Assembly: GCA_015488125.1 (NCBI GenBank)
Contig: WFOJ01000109.1
Coordinates: 1-15,138, forward strand
Length of the DNA stretch: 15,138 bases
Source of the DNA: Mariprofundaceae bacterium
GTDB taxonomy: Bacteria; Pseudomonadota; Zetaproteobacteria; Mariprofundales; Mariprofundaceae
Direction of reading: 5' to 3'
Positions within the stretch are counted from its first letter, which is position 1, and each line of letters begins with the position of its first letter. The notes below the pieces were generated by a model. It was not told the DNA's origin, ran no database searches, and saw only the letters and a list, made by a program, of their open reading frames with translations. Below are positions 1 to 7,113 of this stretch, in pieces. The position numbers and the translations under genes were made by a program.

Positions 1-44
1 ATTGTGCTAGCAAGCTGACCTTGATTTCAACAGGGAGGACGTAA

Positions 45-284
45 ATGTCTGCAGAAATTGAAGAGAAAGTCATCAAGATCGTTGCCGATCAGCTGAATGT
101 CGAAGCATCAGAGATCAGCTCCGATTCTTCATTCGTGGATGATCTGGGCGCAGATTCTTTGGATACCGTGGAACTGGTTATGGCATTCGAGGAAGAATTC
201 GGTATTGAAATACCGGATGATGATGCTGAAAAAATCCAGAGCGTTCAGAACGCTATCGACTATATCGCTTCCAAGGCTGAATAA
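45..284 (+). CDS. acpP: Acyl carrier protein
   Basis: This 79-residue acidic protein carries growing acyl chains in type II fatty acid synthesis in the cytosol. The sequence shows the phosphopantetheine attachment motif GADSLD, with the modified serine at Ser38, followed by helix II (VELVMAFEEEFG). That is diagnostic for AcpP, and the length is normal. The ATG at 45 follows a good ribosome binding site (GGGAGG at 33-38). The ketosynthase gene fabF begins two bases after the stop codon, the usual order in proteobacterial fab clusters; fabG and fabD would be expected just outside the window to the left. LipA, encoded at 4895-3969, uses octanoyl groups made on this carrier. Confidence 0.98.
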   Translation: MSAEIEEKVIKIVADQLNVEASEISSDSSFVDDLGADSLDTVELVMAFEEEFGIEIPDDDAEKIQSVQNAIDYIASKAE

Positions 285-286
285 TC

Positions 287-1531
287 GTGAGTAAACGTGT
301 TGTCATCACAGGCATTGGCCTGATCACACCACTGGCCGTTGGCACAGAAGCCAGCTGGCAGCAACTGGTGACTGGTAAATCAGGTATTGGCCGTATTACC
401 CATTTTGATGCTGAGGCCGCCAATATGGCCTGCACCATTGCCGGTGAGGTGCCTGACTTTGATGTCAACACGTTTATCAACCGCAAGGATGCCCGCAAAA
501 TGGATACGTTTATCCAGTACGGGGTGGCAGCAGCGCAGATGGCGCTGGAACACGCCGGTCTGGAGGTGAATGAGACCAATGCGGAGCGCGTTGGCGTGGT
601 GATTGGTTCGGGTATTGGTGGCCTGACCATGATTGAACGCACCATGCGGGCGTATGAAAAGGGAGGCGCTCGCAGGATTTCTCCTTTCTTTATTCCCCAA
701 ACGATCATCAATATGATTTCTGGCTGGGTCTCCATGTATGCTGGCGCCAAGGGGCCGAATGCAGCGACTGTCACGGCCTGTGCCACGGGCACGCATGCTG
801 TGGGGGATGCCTTTGAGATCATCGCCCGTGGTGAGGCAGATGCCATGATTGCTGGTGGTGCTGAAGCCTGTATCTGTGAACTCGGCGTGGGTGGCTTTTG
901 CGCCAGCAAGGCGCTTTCCACCCGCAATGATGATCCTGAAGCGGCATCCCGTCCCTGGGATGTCAACCGTGATGGTTTTGTGATGGGCGAGGGGGCTGGC
1001 GTGATGGTGCTGGAATCACTGGAATCAGCACAGGCGCGTGGCGCTGATATTATTGCGGAAGTTGTTGGTTATGGCATGTCCGGTGATGCTTATCATATGA
1101 CAGCACCGGCCCCTGAGGGCGAAGGTGGCGCGCGTTGTATGCGGGCGGCGCTGGCAAGAGCCGGACTGGCACCGGATGCGGTTGATTATATCAATGCCCA
1201 TGGCACCTCAACGCCAGCGGGCGATCTGGCTGAAACCCAGGGCATACAGGCGGTTTTTGGGGATCACGCCAGCAAGCTGATGGTATCTTCCAGCAAGTCC
1301 ATGACCGGGCATTTGCTCGGCGCTGCGGGCGGCATTGAAGCTGCTTTCACAGCGCTGGCATTGCAGCACGGAGTGGTACCGCCAACGATCAATCTTGATG
1401 AGCAGGACCCTCGCTGTCCGCTGGATTATGTGCCTGGCGAGGCGCGTGACGCAGCGATCAAGGTGGCGATCTCCAACTCCTTTGGTTTTGGTGGCACCAA
1501 CGCCTCTGTGGTGCTCAAAGCCTTCTCCTGA
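287..1531 (+). CDS. fabF: Beta-ketoacyl-ACP synthase II
   Basis: This 414-residue condensing enzyme extends acyl-ACP with malonyl-ACP. The full thiolase-fold catalytic triad is visible: Cys165 in TVTACATGTH, His305 in NAHGTSTP and His342 in KSMTGHLLGAAGG. The C-terminal glycine-rich NSFGFGGTNAS motif is also present. Length and motifs fit FabF (KAS II); FabB is the less likely alternative because the gene sits directly behind acpP. The start is GTG at 287, only two bases after the acpP stop, with AAGG at 273-276 as a weak ribosome binding site. Translation is therefore probably coupled to acpP. The gene appears intact. Confidence 0.97.
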   Translation: MSKRVVITGIGLITPLAVGTEASWQQLVTGKSGIGRITHFDAEAANMACTIAGEVPDFDVNTFINRKDARKMDTFIQYGVAAAQMALEHAGLEVNETNAERVGVVIGSGIGGLTMIERTMRAYEKGGARRISPFFIPQTIINMISGWVSMYAGAKGPNAATVTACATGTHAVGDAFEIIARGEADAMIAGGAEACICELGVGGFCASKALSTRNDDPEAASRPWDVNRDGFVMGEGAGVMVLESLESAQARGADIIAEVVGYGMSGDAYHMTAPAPEGEGGARCMRAALARAGLAPDAVDYINAHGTSTPAGDLAETQGIQAVFGDHASKLMVSSSKSMTGHLLGAAGGIEAAFTALALQHGVVPPTINLDEQDPRCPLDYVPGEARDAAIKVAISNSFGFGGTNASVVLKAFS

Positions 1532-1540
1532 TCATATCTT

Positions 1541-1563
1541 CACAGCCCTGAAGATGGGCTGTG
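1541..1563 (+). other. Stem-loop between fabF and pabB
   Basis: A perfect 8-bp inverted repeat, CACAGCCC (1541-1548) and GGGCTGTG (1556-1563), encloses a 7-base loop just after the fabF stop codon. No T-run follows, so it is not a standard intrinsic terminator. It could be an mRNA-processing or stabilising hairpin that lowers expression of the downstream gene, whose GTG start lacks a clear ribosome binding site. Confidence 0.45.
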
Positions 1564-1576
1564 CTGATCCTGCAAC

Positions 1577-2863
1577 GTGAAGACGCTTTGCCTGAAGTGG
1601 CCTGCCTCGTATCCCGGCTTATATGATTTTTTTGCACAACACCCTGATGAAACGGGGGCTTTGCTGGAAGATCCTGCCGGTCGCGGACGTTGTTTTCTGG
1701 TGTCAGCCAGAGGACGGCAACATGGCTTTGGGCTACAGCAACCCGATGCCTTGCAGCAATGGCGGCGTTTGCTGGCGGCAGGCAGGCATGCCACAGATGC
1801 ATCGGGCATGGCGATTCAACAGGTGTTTTATGCTGCTTACGAGGCTGTTCACTGGCTGGAGCGCCTGCCTGAGCCGCAGTCGCCATTGCTCGGTCCGGCA
1901 TTGTATGTTCATGAACCTGCCTGGTCGCTTTGTTATGATCGCGATCAGGCGTGCATGCACTTAGCGGCCTACGATGTAGCTGATCTTGCATATGTGCGGC
2001 GTAGGCTTGAACAGCTCAGACCTGTTCATGACGCTGTGCCATCACTCACCATGGGTCATATAACCGAGCAGGTGACTGACTACCGGGCTAACGTTGAACG
2101 CGTCAAAGCGTATATTCGTGCCGGTGATGTGTTTCAGGCCAATATTGCCCGTTTCTGGCAGACCACGCTGACGGCCAACCAGTTACCGGCGTTATATGCC
2201 CGTTTGCGCCGCTGTAATCCAGCGCCTTTTGCGGCATTTTTTCGTGCCGGGCCGTTGACGATACTTTCCTCATCCCCTGAGCGCCTGTTTCATATACACG
2301 ATGGCTGGCTGAATACCCGGCCCATTGCCGGTACCCGTCGGCGTGGTCAGGGGGCCGATGATGAGGCCATGCGTGCCGAATTATTGTTGTCCGCCAAGGA
2401 AGTGGCCGAGCATATCATGCTGGTTGACCTTGAACGCAATGATCTTGGTCGGGTGTGTCTTCCCGGTAGTATTGAAGTCAATGAACTGATGACGATTGAA
2501 CGCTATGCCACTGTGCAGCATATTGTCTCCAATGTTCGCGGGCGCTTGCCTGTGGATACGGATGTGGTGGATGTTTTTCGCGCCTTGTTTCCCGGCGGCA
2601 CGATTACCGGCTGCCCCAAGGTGCGTTGCATGGAAATCATTCGTGAGCTTGAGCCGCGCCCTCGCGAGGTCTATACCGGCACGCTTGGCTATGTGACGGC
2701 GCAGGGCGAAGTGGATTGCAATATCCTGATCCGCAGTTTCTGGCACCATGATGGACAGCTCAACTGGGCTGCCGGAGCAGGCATTGTCGCGGACTCTGAT
2801 CCGAACCGTGAATTTCAGGAAACCCATCACAAGGCCGAAGGTCTGATGCGGGCTTTACGCTGA
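1577..2863 (+). CDS. pabB: Aminodeoxychorismate synthase component I-like (chorismate-binding enzyme)
   Basis: This 428-residue protein has the complete chorismate-binding domain shared by PabB, TrpE and isochorismate synthases. Visible motifs are AGDVFQANIARF (182-193), SSSPERLF (231-238), RPIAGTRRRG (248-257), EVAEHIMLVDLERNDLGRV (275-293), FPGGTITGCPKVR (338-350) and GAGIVADSDP (400-409). Known PabB enzymes catalyse formation of 4-amino-4-deoxychorismate for folate. E. coli PabB has Lys274 in a PIKGT loop; here the loop is PIAGT with Ala251, as in TrpE. The GGTITG loop, short length and fab neighbourhood favour PabB, but anthranilate synthase component I is a real alternative. The GTG start at 1577 is the first possible start after an in-frame stop, and it lacks a clear ribosome binding site. 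No pabC or pabA is adjacent. Confidence 0.8.
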   Translation: MKTLCLKWPASYPGLYDFFAQHPDETGALLEDPAGRGRCFLVSARGRQHGFGLQQPDALQQWRRLLAAGRHATDASGMAIQQVFYAAYEAVHWLERLPEPQSPLLGPALYVHEPAWSLCYDRDQACMHLAAYDVADLAYVRRRLEQLRPVHDAVPSLTMGHITEQVTDYRANVERVKAYIRAGDVFQANIARFWQTTLTANQLPALYARLRRCNPAPFAAFFRAGPLTILSSSPERLFHIHDGWLNTRPIAGTRRRGQGADDEAMRAELLLSAKEVAEHIMLVDLERNDLGRVCLPGSIEVNELMTIERYATVQHIVSNVRGRLPVDTDVVDVFRALFPGGTITGCPKVRCMEIIRELEPRPREVYTGTLGYVTAQGEVDCNILIRSFWHHDGQLNWAAGAGIVADSDPNREFQETHHKAEGLMRALR

Positions 2864-2896
2864 CGTCCGCTCAGCGGCGCCTTTACTGCTCTGGCA

Positions 2897-3985
2897 TCAG
2901 GCAGCGGCTCTGACGGCGAACGAGAGGGCTTCTCCCATGATGTCACCCAGGCAGAAGACGGTGTGCCAGACGCAGTGGGCAAGGTCGCGCTGCGGCAGCA
3001 GCAAGACATCGCCGGGAGCCAGCACATGAGCATGACCAGCGGCCACCATATGGCCGATGAAAGGCGGGTGGCGATCCATGAGCGCTTCCAGCAGCTCGTG
3101 GTCATCTTCATCCAGCAGGGTCGCAACGGCCTGTTGATCGCTGACCAGTTGCGTAAATGCCCGCCTGCTCTCAACATCATCGAAAAGCGCTGTGGCAAGG
3201 TTTTCGTGCTGCCTGCAAAAGCGCATGATTTCCTGCACCAATACCGGCTTGCTGGCCGTTAACCAGAAGGTATGTCCGCTGAGTTGGGCGTACACCACAC
3301 CGGCGTGGCCGCGCTCCACATCATGATGCATTTGCGCGCCGCCATCAGGTGCGTTGAAATATACAATGCGTTCAACATAGGCGGGCTGATCCGCCAGTAT
3401 TGTGCCAAGCCATGCATTGAGTTGTGCATGATCGGTGATCAGACGACTTTCCGGAAACAGCGCACTGCACAAATCCGCAGCAGAAGCCTGCATGGTCGGG
3501 CGTGCTGCCACATCTTCAAAGCCTTCCATGCCAAAAGAGAAGCGAAAGCGCAGGGAAGCATCATCATCGTGGAACGACAGCCAGGCAACTTTGCACCATG
3601 GTTGTTCATCATCATCCGCAGCAAGCTGGTCGTCGAAATACATTTTTTCGATGGCTTGCTGGTCGTGAGCTTCTTCAGAGCAGGAAGAAAGGACAAAGCG
3701 TGGGTGGCTATCTCGTTCGGGCAGGCAATCGGAAGGAAAACGGCCTTGCAGAATGTTGCTGACCCACTGTTCTGTCTGCTGTAAGTCACAGGCCGCGTCG
3801 GGCAGTTGTTCGCGCAGCAGGCCGGGGAGAAGTACGGCTTCATCATGATGCCATTGATGCGCGATGGTACTGGCATTGCTTATGTTGCCAGAAGGTCGTG
3901 TGCCAATACGAATATGTCCCAGCTGCCGTCCGCGTCGCAGCAGCGGCTGTGTTTCATCTGTTGCCTCTTTATACCATTGATGCAC
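2897..3985 (-). CDS. Uncharacterised cupin/JmjC-like protein downstream of lipA
   Basis: I do not recognise a named family for this protein of about 362 residues. The open frame extends upstream to 4102, but that part lies antisense-free inside lipA in another frame. I therefore place the start at GTG 3985-3983, which overlaps the lipA end by 17 bases. Counted from that start, a probable metal site of cupin or JmjC type is visible: HHD at 220-222 within GGAQMHHDVERGHAGVVY, then PGDVLLLP (324-331) and two histidines in LAHCVWH (335-341). This fits an HxD...H facial triad in a double-stranded beta-helix, suggesting an Fe(II)/2-oxoglutarate oxygenase. That is inference from short motifs. The overlap suggests translational coupling with lipA. 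The gene ends 33 bases from the convergent pabB stop. Confidence 0.7.
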   Translation of the reverse strand: MHQWYKEATDETQPLLRRGRQLGHIRIGTRPSGNISNASTIAHQWHHDEAVLLPGLLREQLPDAACDLQQTEQWVSNILQGRFPSDCLPERDSHPRFVLSSCSEEAHDQQAIEKMYFDDQLAADDDEQPWCKVAWLSFHDDDASLRFRFSFGMEGFEDVAARPTMQASAADLCSALFPESRLITDHAQLNAWLGTILADQPAYVERIVYFNAPDGGAQMHHDVERGHAGVVYAQLSGHTFWLTASKPVLVQEIMRFCRQHENLATALFDDVESRRAFTQLVSDQQAVATLLDEDDHELLEALMDRHPPFIGHMVAAGHAHVLAPGDVLLLPQRDLAHCVWHTVFCLGDIMGEALSFAVRAAA

Positions 3986-4895
3986 GACGTTTGGCCCTTG
4001 CCGCTTTGAAGGCATCTTCGGCATGGAAGGAGGAACGCACCAGCGGCGCAGAAGCGACCATGGCAAAGCCTTTTTTCTCAGCCAGGTATTTAAGTTCGTC
4101 AAACTCTTCCGGTGTCCAGTAACGTTTCACGGGGTGATGCTGTTTGCCGGGGCTGAGGTATTGGCCAATGGTCAGCATATCCACATCAGCAGTGCGCAGA
4201 TCATCCAGTACTTGCAGGACTTCATCGCGGCTTTCTCCCAGGCCCAGCATAATGCCTGATTTGGTGATTACCTTGCTGTCCATTTCATGGGCGCGCTGAA
4301 GCAGGCGCAGGGAGGTGTAATAGCGGGCGCCGGGACGAATCTTGCGGTAGAGACGTGGCACTGTTTCGATGTTATGGTTGAACACATCCGGCCCGGCATC
4401 CATGATGACGGAGAGGCAGCTTGCCGGTTTGCGCTGAAAATCCGGGGTCAGGATTTCAATGGTCAGTTGTGGTTGACGCCGACGCAGCTCATGAATGACC
4501 GCCGCATAATGCGCCGCACCACCATCGGGCAAATCGTCGCGGTCCACCGAGGTGATCACCACATGCTTCAGGCCAATGCGTGCCACAGCTTCGGCCAGGT
4601 GCCGGGGTTCATCAGCATCCACCGGATCAGGCCGGCCTGTTGCCACATCGCAAAAGGCACAGGTACGGGTGCAAACGCGACCAAGAATCATGAAAGTGGC
4701 TGAACCATGTTTCCAGCAGCCACCAATATTCGGGCAGGACGCTTCTTCGCATACCGTGTTCAGCTTTAGTTCGCGCATCAGTGCCGCCGTCTGGCGGTAT
4801 TCCGGCGACAGCGGTGCACGCACTTTCAGCCATGATGGTTTCGCGATCGCTTGTTGCGTATCCTCAGGGATGATAGGGATGACAGAGTCTTGCAT
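3969..4895 (-). CDS. lipA: Lipoyl synthase
   Basis: This 308-residue radical-SAM enzyme inserts two sulfur atoms into octanoyl groups on lipoyl domains. Both iron-sulfur motifs are intact. The auxiliary cluster cysteines are Cys49, Cys54 and Cys60 in CEEASCPNIGGC, and the radical-SAM triad is Cys75, Cys79 and Cys82 in CTRTCAFC. The C-terminal RSSFHA (287-292) supplies the serine that ligates the auxiliary cluster in known LipA structures. The octanoyl-ACP-derived substrate links it to the nearby acpP and fabF. The ATG at 4895-4893 has only a weak ribosome binding site. A near-perfect palindrome lies 69-86 bases upstream. No lipB is visible in the window. Confidence 0.97.
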   Translation of the reverse strand: MQDSVIPIIPEDTQQAIAKPSWLKVRAPLSPEYRQTAALMRELKLNTVCEEASCPNIGGCWKHGSATFMILGRVCTRTCAFCDVATGRPDPVDADEPRHLAEAVARIGLKHVVITSVDRDDLPDGGAAHYAAVIHELRRRQPQLTIEILTPDFQRKPASCLSVIMDAGPDVFNHNIETVPRLYRKIRPGARYYTSLRLLQRAHEMDSKVITKSGIMLGLGESRDEVLQVLDDLRTADVDMLTIGQYLSPGKQHHPVKRYWTPEEFDELKYLAEKKGFAMVASAPLVRSSFHAEDAFKAARAKRRASMV

Positions 4896-4963
4896 GCGGC
4901 GAAATCTGGAAGGCTGCCGGAGAATAGCAAGTCATTCGTGGCCAGACGCTCTCACATCGCGCT

Positions 4964-4981
4964 ATATGTAGTGGTACATAT
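4964..4981. promoter_or_regulatory. 18-bp palindrome upstream of lipA (candidate operator)
   Basis: ATATGTA (4964-4970) and TACATAT (4975-4981) form a perfect 7-bp inverted repeat around GTGG. Its size and symmetry suit a dimeric helix-turn-helix regulator. It lies 69-86 bases upstream of the lipA start and about 500 bases from ccp, so lipA is the more likely target. A TTGACA on the minus strand (5028-5023) could be the lipA -35, but I see no convincing -10 at the right distance. I cannot assign the regulator. Confidence 0.5.
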
Positions 4982-5100
4982 CAGTGTGACAGCTGCGTCA
5001 TGAAGGGCAGCGAAAGAACAGATGTCAAGCAGTTATTCAACAGCGGTAGCCAATTACCTGTGTGACATCAGCTATGTTGCTGAAACTATGGTGTTTTTGC

Positions 5101-5160
5101 CTCGGTTCTATTATAACTATCTGTTCTATATAAACTTTATATGAGTGATTATTTTTTAGG
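5101..5160. other. AT-rich stretch next to DnaA boxes (possible unwinding element)
   Basis: By direct count 15 of these 60 bases are G or C (25%), far below the surrounding genes. It contains GATTATTTTTTAG (5147-5159), which resembles the AT-rich 13-mers opened at bacterial origins. It ends about 50 bases before the DnaA-box cluster at 5212. Together they have the shape of a replication-origin core. The rest of the 590-base gap 4896-5485 holds the lipA palindrome and the ccp promoter, and I see no credible gene in it. Confidence 0.45.
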
Positions 5161-5211
5161 CAGAAGATGCCGAAAGTTATTAAATGGCGATATGACAAGG
5201 GGTTTGGCAAC

Positions 5212-5258
5212 TTATTCACAGCGTTATCCACAGCTTCATCCACAGTTGCTGTGGAAAA
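5212..5258. other. Cluster of four DnaA boxes (oriC-like)
   Basis: Four DnaA-box-like 9-mers lie within 47 bases. They are TTATTCACA (5212-5220, plus), TTATCCACA (5224-5232, plus, exact E. coli consensus), TCATCCACA (5236-5244, plus, one mismatch) and TGTGGAAAA (5250-5258), which on the minus strand reads TTTTCCACA and fits the relaxed TTWTNCACA. The first three are spaced every 12 bases; the fourth faces the third, forming CCACAG-TTG-CTGTGG. A weaker candidate, TGTGGATGT, sits at 5440-5448. Regular spacing beside an AT-rich stretch suggests a replication origin or a DnaA-titration or regulatory site. None of the usual oriC neighbour genes (dnaA, mnmG, parAB, rpmH) is in the window, so identity as chromosomal oriC is unproven. 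Confidence 0.6.
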
Positions 5259-5387
5259 GTGTGAGTTTCTTTGATGGCTTTCTGTCGGTCATTGGAGGGC
5301 AGGTGTCGGAGTTGGTTGTGCTTGTGTACTTCTTTCTGTTCGCGGTCTGTGCTTTGTGCTCGATGCAGATGGCGTTGTAATAACTGG

Positions 5388-5416
5388 TTGACAATATAAT
5401 GATAAACTAATATTAT
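5388..5416 (+). promoter_or_regulatory. Sigma-70 promoter for the ccp-rhodanese operon
   Basis: TTGACA (5388-5393) is an exact -35 element. After the optimal 17-base spacer comes TATTAT (5411-5416), one mismatch from the -10 consensus. Transcription would start near 5423, leaving a leader of about 60 bases before the ccp ATG at 5486. This is the best promoter match in the window and should drive the operon to the terminator at 8507-8545. Confidence 0.75.
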
Positions 5417-5485
5417 TCGCCGCAGTGTTTCTGATTTGCTGTGGATGTACATACAGCGGTCCCGAAAATTGTTTCAGGAGCTTGA

Positions 5486-6475
5486 ATGATGAAAAAAACA
5501 AGCGTTGGAGTGGTGCTGTGTGCGGCGTTGGCATTCAGTGGTAGCGCAGTAGCGGCAGATATTCCCGAAGGCATGGGCGCATTGCCGACAAAAGTCCCTG
5601 TACCTGCGGATAATCCCATGAGCAAGGCCAAAGTGGAACTGGGTAAAAAACTTTATTTTGACCCGGCCTTGTCGGCCAGCGGCGAATTTTCTTGTAATTC
5701 CTGCCACAATCTGGGAACGGGTGGTGTCGATAACCAGAAGACGTCGATTGGCCACCGCTGGCAGCGAGGCGGGCGCAATGCGCCGACTGTGCTGAACGCA
5801 GCTTTCTGGAGCAGGCAGTTCTGGGATGGTCGCGCACCACAGTTGGAAGATCAGGCCAAAGGCCCGCCACTGAACCCGGTGGAAATGGCCAGTGCCAGTG
5901 AAGCGGCTGTGGTTGAGCGTCTGAACCATGCGGGTTATGCGCCATTGTTTGCTGAAGTGTTTGGCAAGGATGGCCTGAGTTATGACAATATGGCCAAAGC
6001 CATTGCTGCTTTTGAGCGCACATTGATTACGCCGAATGCACCATTTGATCGCTTTGTGCGCGGTGAGGGTGATATTTCCGCTGCTGCCAAACGCGGTATG
6101 AAGAAGGTAGCAGCAATTGGCTGCACCGCTTGTCATAGCGGGCCGTTATTTACCAATAACGACTTTGTCGCCTTTAATTACGGTAAGGACGAAGGTTTGA
6201 AACAGGTTACAGGTAAGGCTGAAGATGATCATGTTTTTCGTGTGCAGTCCTGGCGCAATGTGGCGTTGACGGCGCCGTATTTTCACGATGGGTCTGCTGC
6301 CACGCTGGCGGATGCCGTGCGCATCATGGCAAAGGTTCAGCTTGATCGTGAACTGAGTGATGCTGAAATCAGCGATATCGTCGCTTTTCTTGAAACCCTG
6401 ACCGGCGAACAGCCACAGGTAACATTTCCGGTGTTGCCGCGCCCGAGAGGGGCAACACTGAACTGGAAGGAGTAA
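5486..6475 (+). CDS. Periplasmic diheme cytochrome c peroxidase (CcpA/MauG family)
   Basis: This 329-residue protein has an N-terminal signal peptide (MMKKTSVGVV..., cleavage probably in AVAAD near residue 24) for export to the periplasm. Two CXXCH haem c sites are present: CNSCH at 70-74 (the low-potential peroxidatic haem in this family) and CTACH at 213-217. Other family landmarks are the NPVEM loop with Glu133, SWRNVALTAPYFHDG (255-269) and a candidate axial Met281. Known bacterial CCPs reduce hydrogen peroxide to water using electrons from cytochrome c or azurin. The start follows AGGAG at 5476-5480, and ATG 5489 is an alternative. It is the first gene of a seven-gene operon that otherwise encodes rhodaneses and DUF302/DUF2892 proteins. 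A MauG-like oxidase role cannot be excluded. Confidence 0.92.
   Translation: MMKKTSVGVVLCAALAFSGSAVAADIPEGMGALPTKVPVPADNPMSKAKVELGKKLYFDPALSASGEFSCNSCHNLGTGGVDNQKTSIGHRWQRGGRNAPTVLNAAFWSRQFWDGRAPQLEDQAKGPPLNPVEMASASEAAVVERLNHAGYAPLFAEVFGKDGLSYDNMAKAIAAFERTLITPNAPFDRFVRGEGDISAAAKRGMKKVAAIGCTACHSGPLFTNNDFVAFNYGKDEGLKQVTGKAEDDHVFRVQSWRNVALTAPYFHDGSAATLADAVRIMAKVQLDRELSDAEISDIVAFLETLTGEQPQVTFPVLPRPRGATLNWKE
6431..6458 (+). other. Stem-loop in the 3' end of the peroxidase gene
   Basis: GTGTTGCC (6431-6438) and GGCAACAC (6451-6458) form a perfect 8-bp stem around a 12-base loop, ending 17 bases before the ccp stop codon. It could adjust the level of ccp mRNA relative to downstream genes. Because it lies in coding sequence, it may simply reflect codon choice. 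Confidence 0.3.
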
Positions 6476-6482
6476 ACAACTG

Positions 6483-6707
6483 ATGACTGTAGAACGTACC
6501 ATTCGCATTATTGCCGGCAGCTTTATTATGCTGTCGGTGGTGCTGGCTGCCATGCAGCATGGCATCAGCCTGACGCAACCGACATGGCTGTGGTTCACAT
6601 TATTTGTCGGCGCTAATCTGTTTCAGTCCGGTATTACCCGCTGGTGCCTGATGGAAACCATTCTCAAATCGCTGGGGATGAAATCCTGCTGCGAGATGCG
6701 CGGATGA
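6483..6707 (+). CDS. YgaP-type inner membrane protein (DUF2892)
   Basis: This 74-residue protein has two hydrophobic segments (about 7-25 and 35-50) and the pattern FTLFVGANLFQSGITRWC, typical of the transmembrane domain of E. coli YgaP (DUF2892). A Cys-Cys pair follows in MKSCCEMRG. In YgaP this domain is fused behind a rhodanese domain; here it stands alone, directly ahead of a separate rhodanese gene with an ATGA overlap. The start at 6483 is served by GGAAGGAG (6465-6472), which overlaps the end of ccp. Its molecular role is unknown; export or membrane handling of thiocyanate or sulfane sulfur has been proposed for YgaP. Confidence 0.85.
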   Translation: MTVERTIRIIAGSFIMLSVVLAAMQHGISLTQPTWLWFTLFVGANLFQSGITRWCLMETILKSLGMKSCCEMRG

Positions 6708-7111
6708 GTGCATGGTTGCAGGATAATATGATCTTGCTGCTTGGGGGGCTGGTCGTTGCCTGGATGCTCTGGCAGCGGCTGATTGCGCCTCGGCTTTCCG
6801 GGGTGAAAACGATGACGGCCAGTGATTATTTCACCTTTCGTTCACAACCGCATGTGCTGGTGGATGTGCGTACAACAGGTGAATGGAACAATGGCCACGC
6901 ACCGAAGGCAAAACATATGCCACTGGATCAGTTTGGCGTACAAATGCAGCGTCTGCCGCAGGATAAGCCTGTCGTGTTGCTGTGTGCCTCCGGCATGCGT
7001 TCAGCGGCGGCTGCCGCGAAACTGGCACGCAGCGGTCACCCCCAAATCTATAATTTTTCTGGCGGTATGGCTGCCTGGCAGGGCGCTGGCTTGCCGGTGA
7101 CGAGGAAGTAA
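6704..7111 (+). CDS. Membrane-anchored rhodanese (first of three)
   Basis: This is a 135-residue single-domain sulfurtransferase. The start at ATG 6704 overlaps the preceding stop (ATGA), implying translational coupling; an upstream in-frame start at 6644 would run inside the DUF2892 gene and is rejected. Residues 8-23 form one membrane segment. Arg and Lys residues follow it (Arg25, Arg30, Lys35), so the rhodanese domain should face the cytoplasm. DVRTTGEW (54-61) and the active-site loop CASGMRS with Cys94 are intact, followed by FSGGMAAWQGAGLPV. Rhodaneses carry sulfane sulfur as a persulfide on this cysteine. With the preceding gene it forms an unfused equivalent of YgaP. Confidence 0.9.
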   Translation: MSAWLQDNMILLLGGLVVAWMLWQRLIAPRLSGVKTMTASDYFTFRSQPHVLVDVRTTGEWNNGHAPKAKHMPLDQFGVQMQRLPQDKPVVLLCASGMRSAAAAAKLARSGHPQIYNFSGGMAAWQGAGLPVTRK

Positions 7112-7113
7112 GT

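Noticed and set aside
253..966. 237-codon minus-strand open frame antisense to fabF
   Set aside because: Low-complexity Ala/Ser/Pro-rich product typical of antisense shadows; fabF is unambiguous on the plus strand.
2858..2876. 6-bp stem (CGCTGA/TCAGCG) at the pabB stop as a terminator
   Set aside because: The stem is short, has no T-run and overlaps the stop codon, so it is too weak to call.
3986..4102. N-terminal extension of the cupin/JmjC-like gene into lipA
   Set aside because: These codons lie within conserved lipA coding sequence in a different frame and give a basic, non-conserved peptide.
5141..5380. 79-codon plus-strand open frame in the lipA-ccp gap
   Set aside because: It runs straight through the DnaA boxes, has no ribosome binding site, and its product shows no family pattern.
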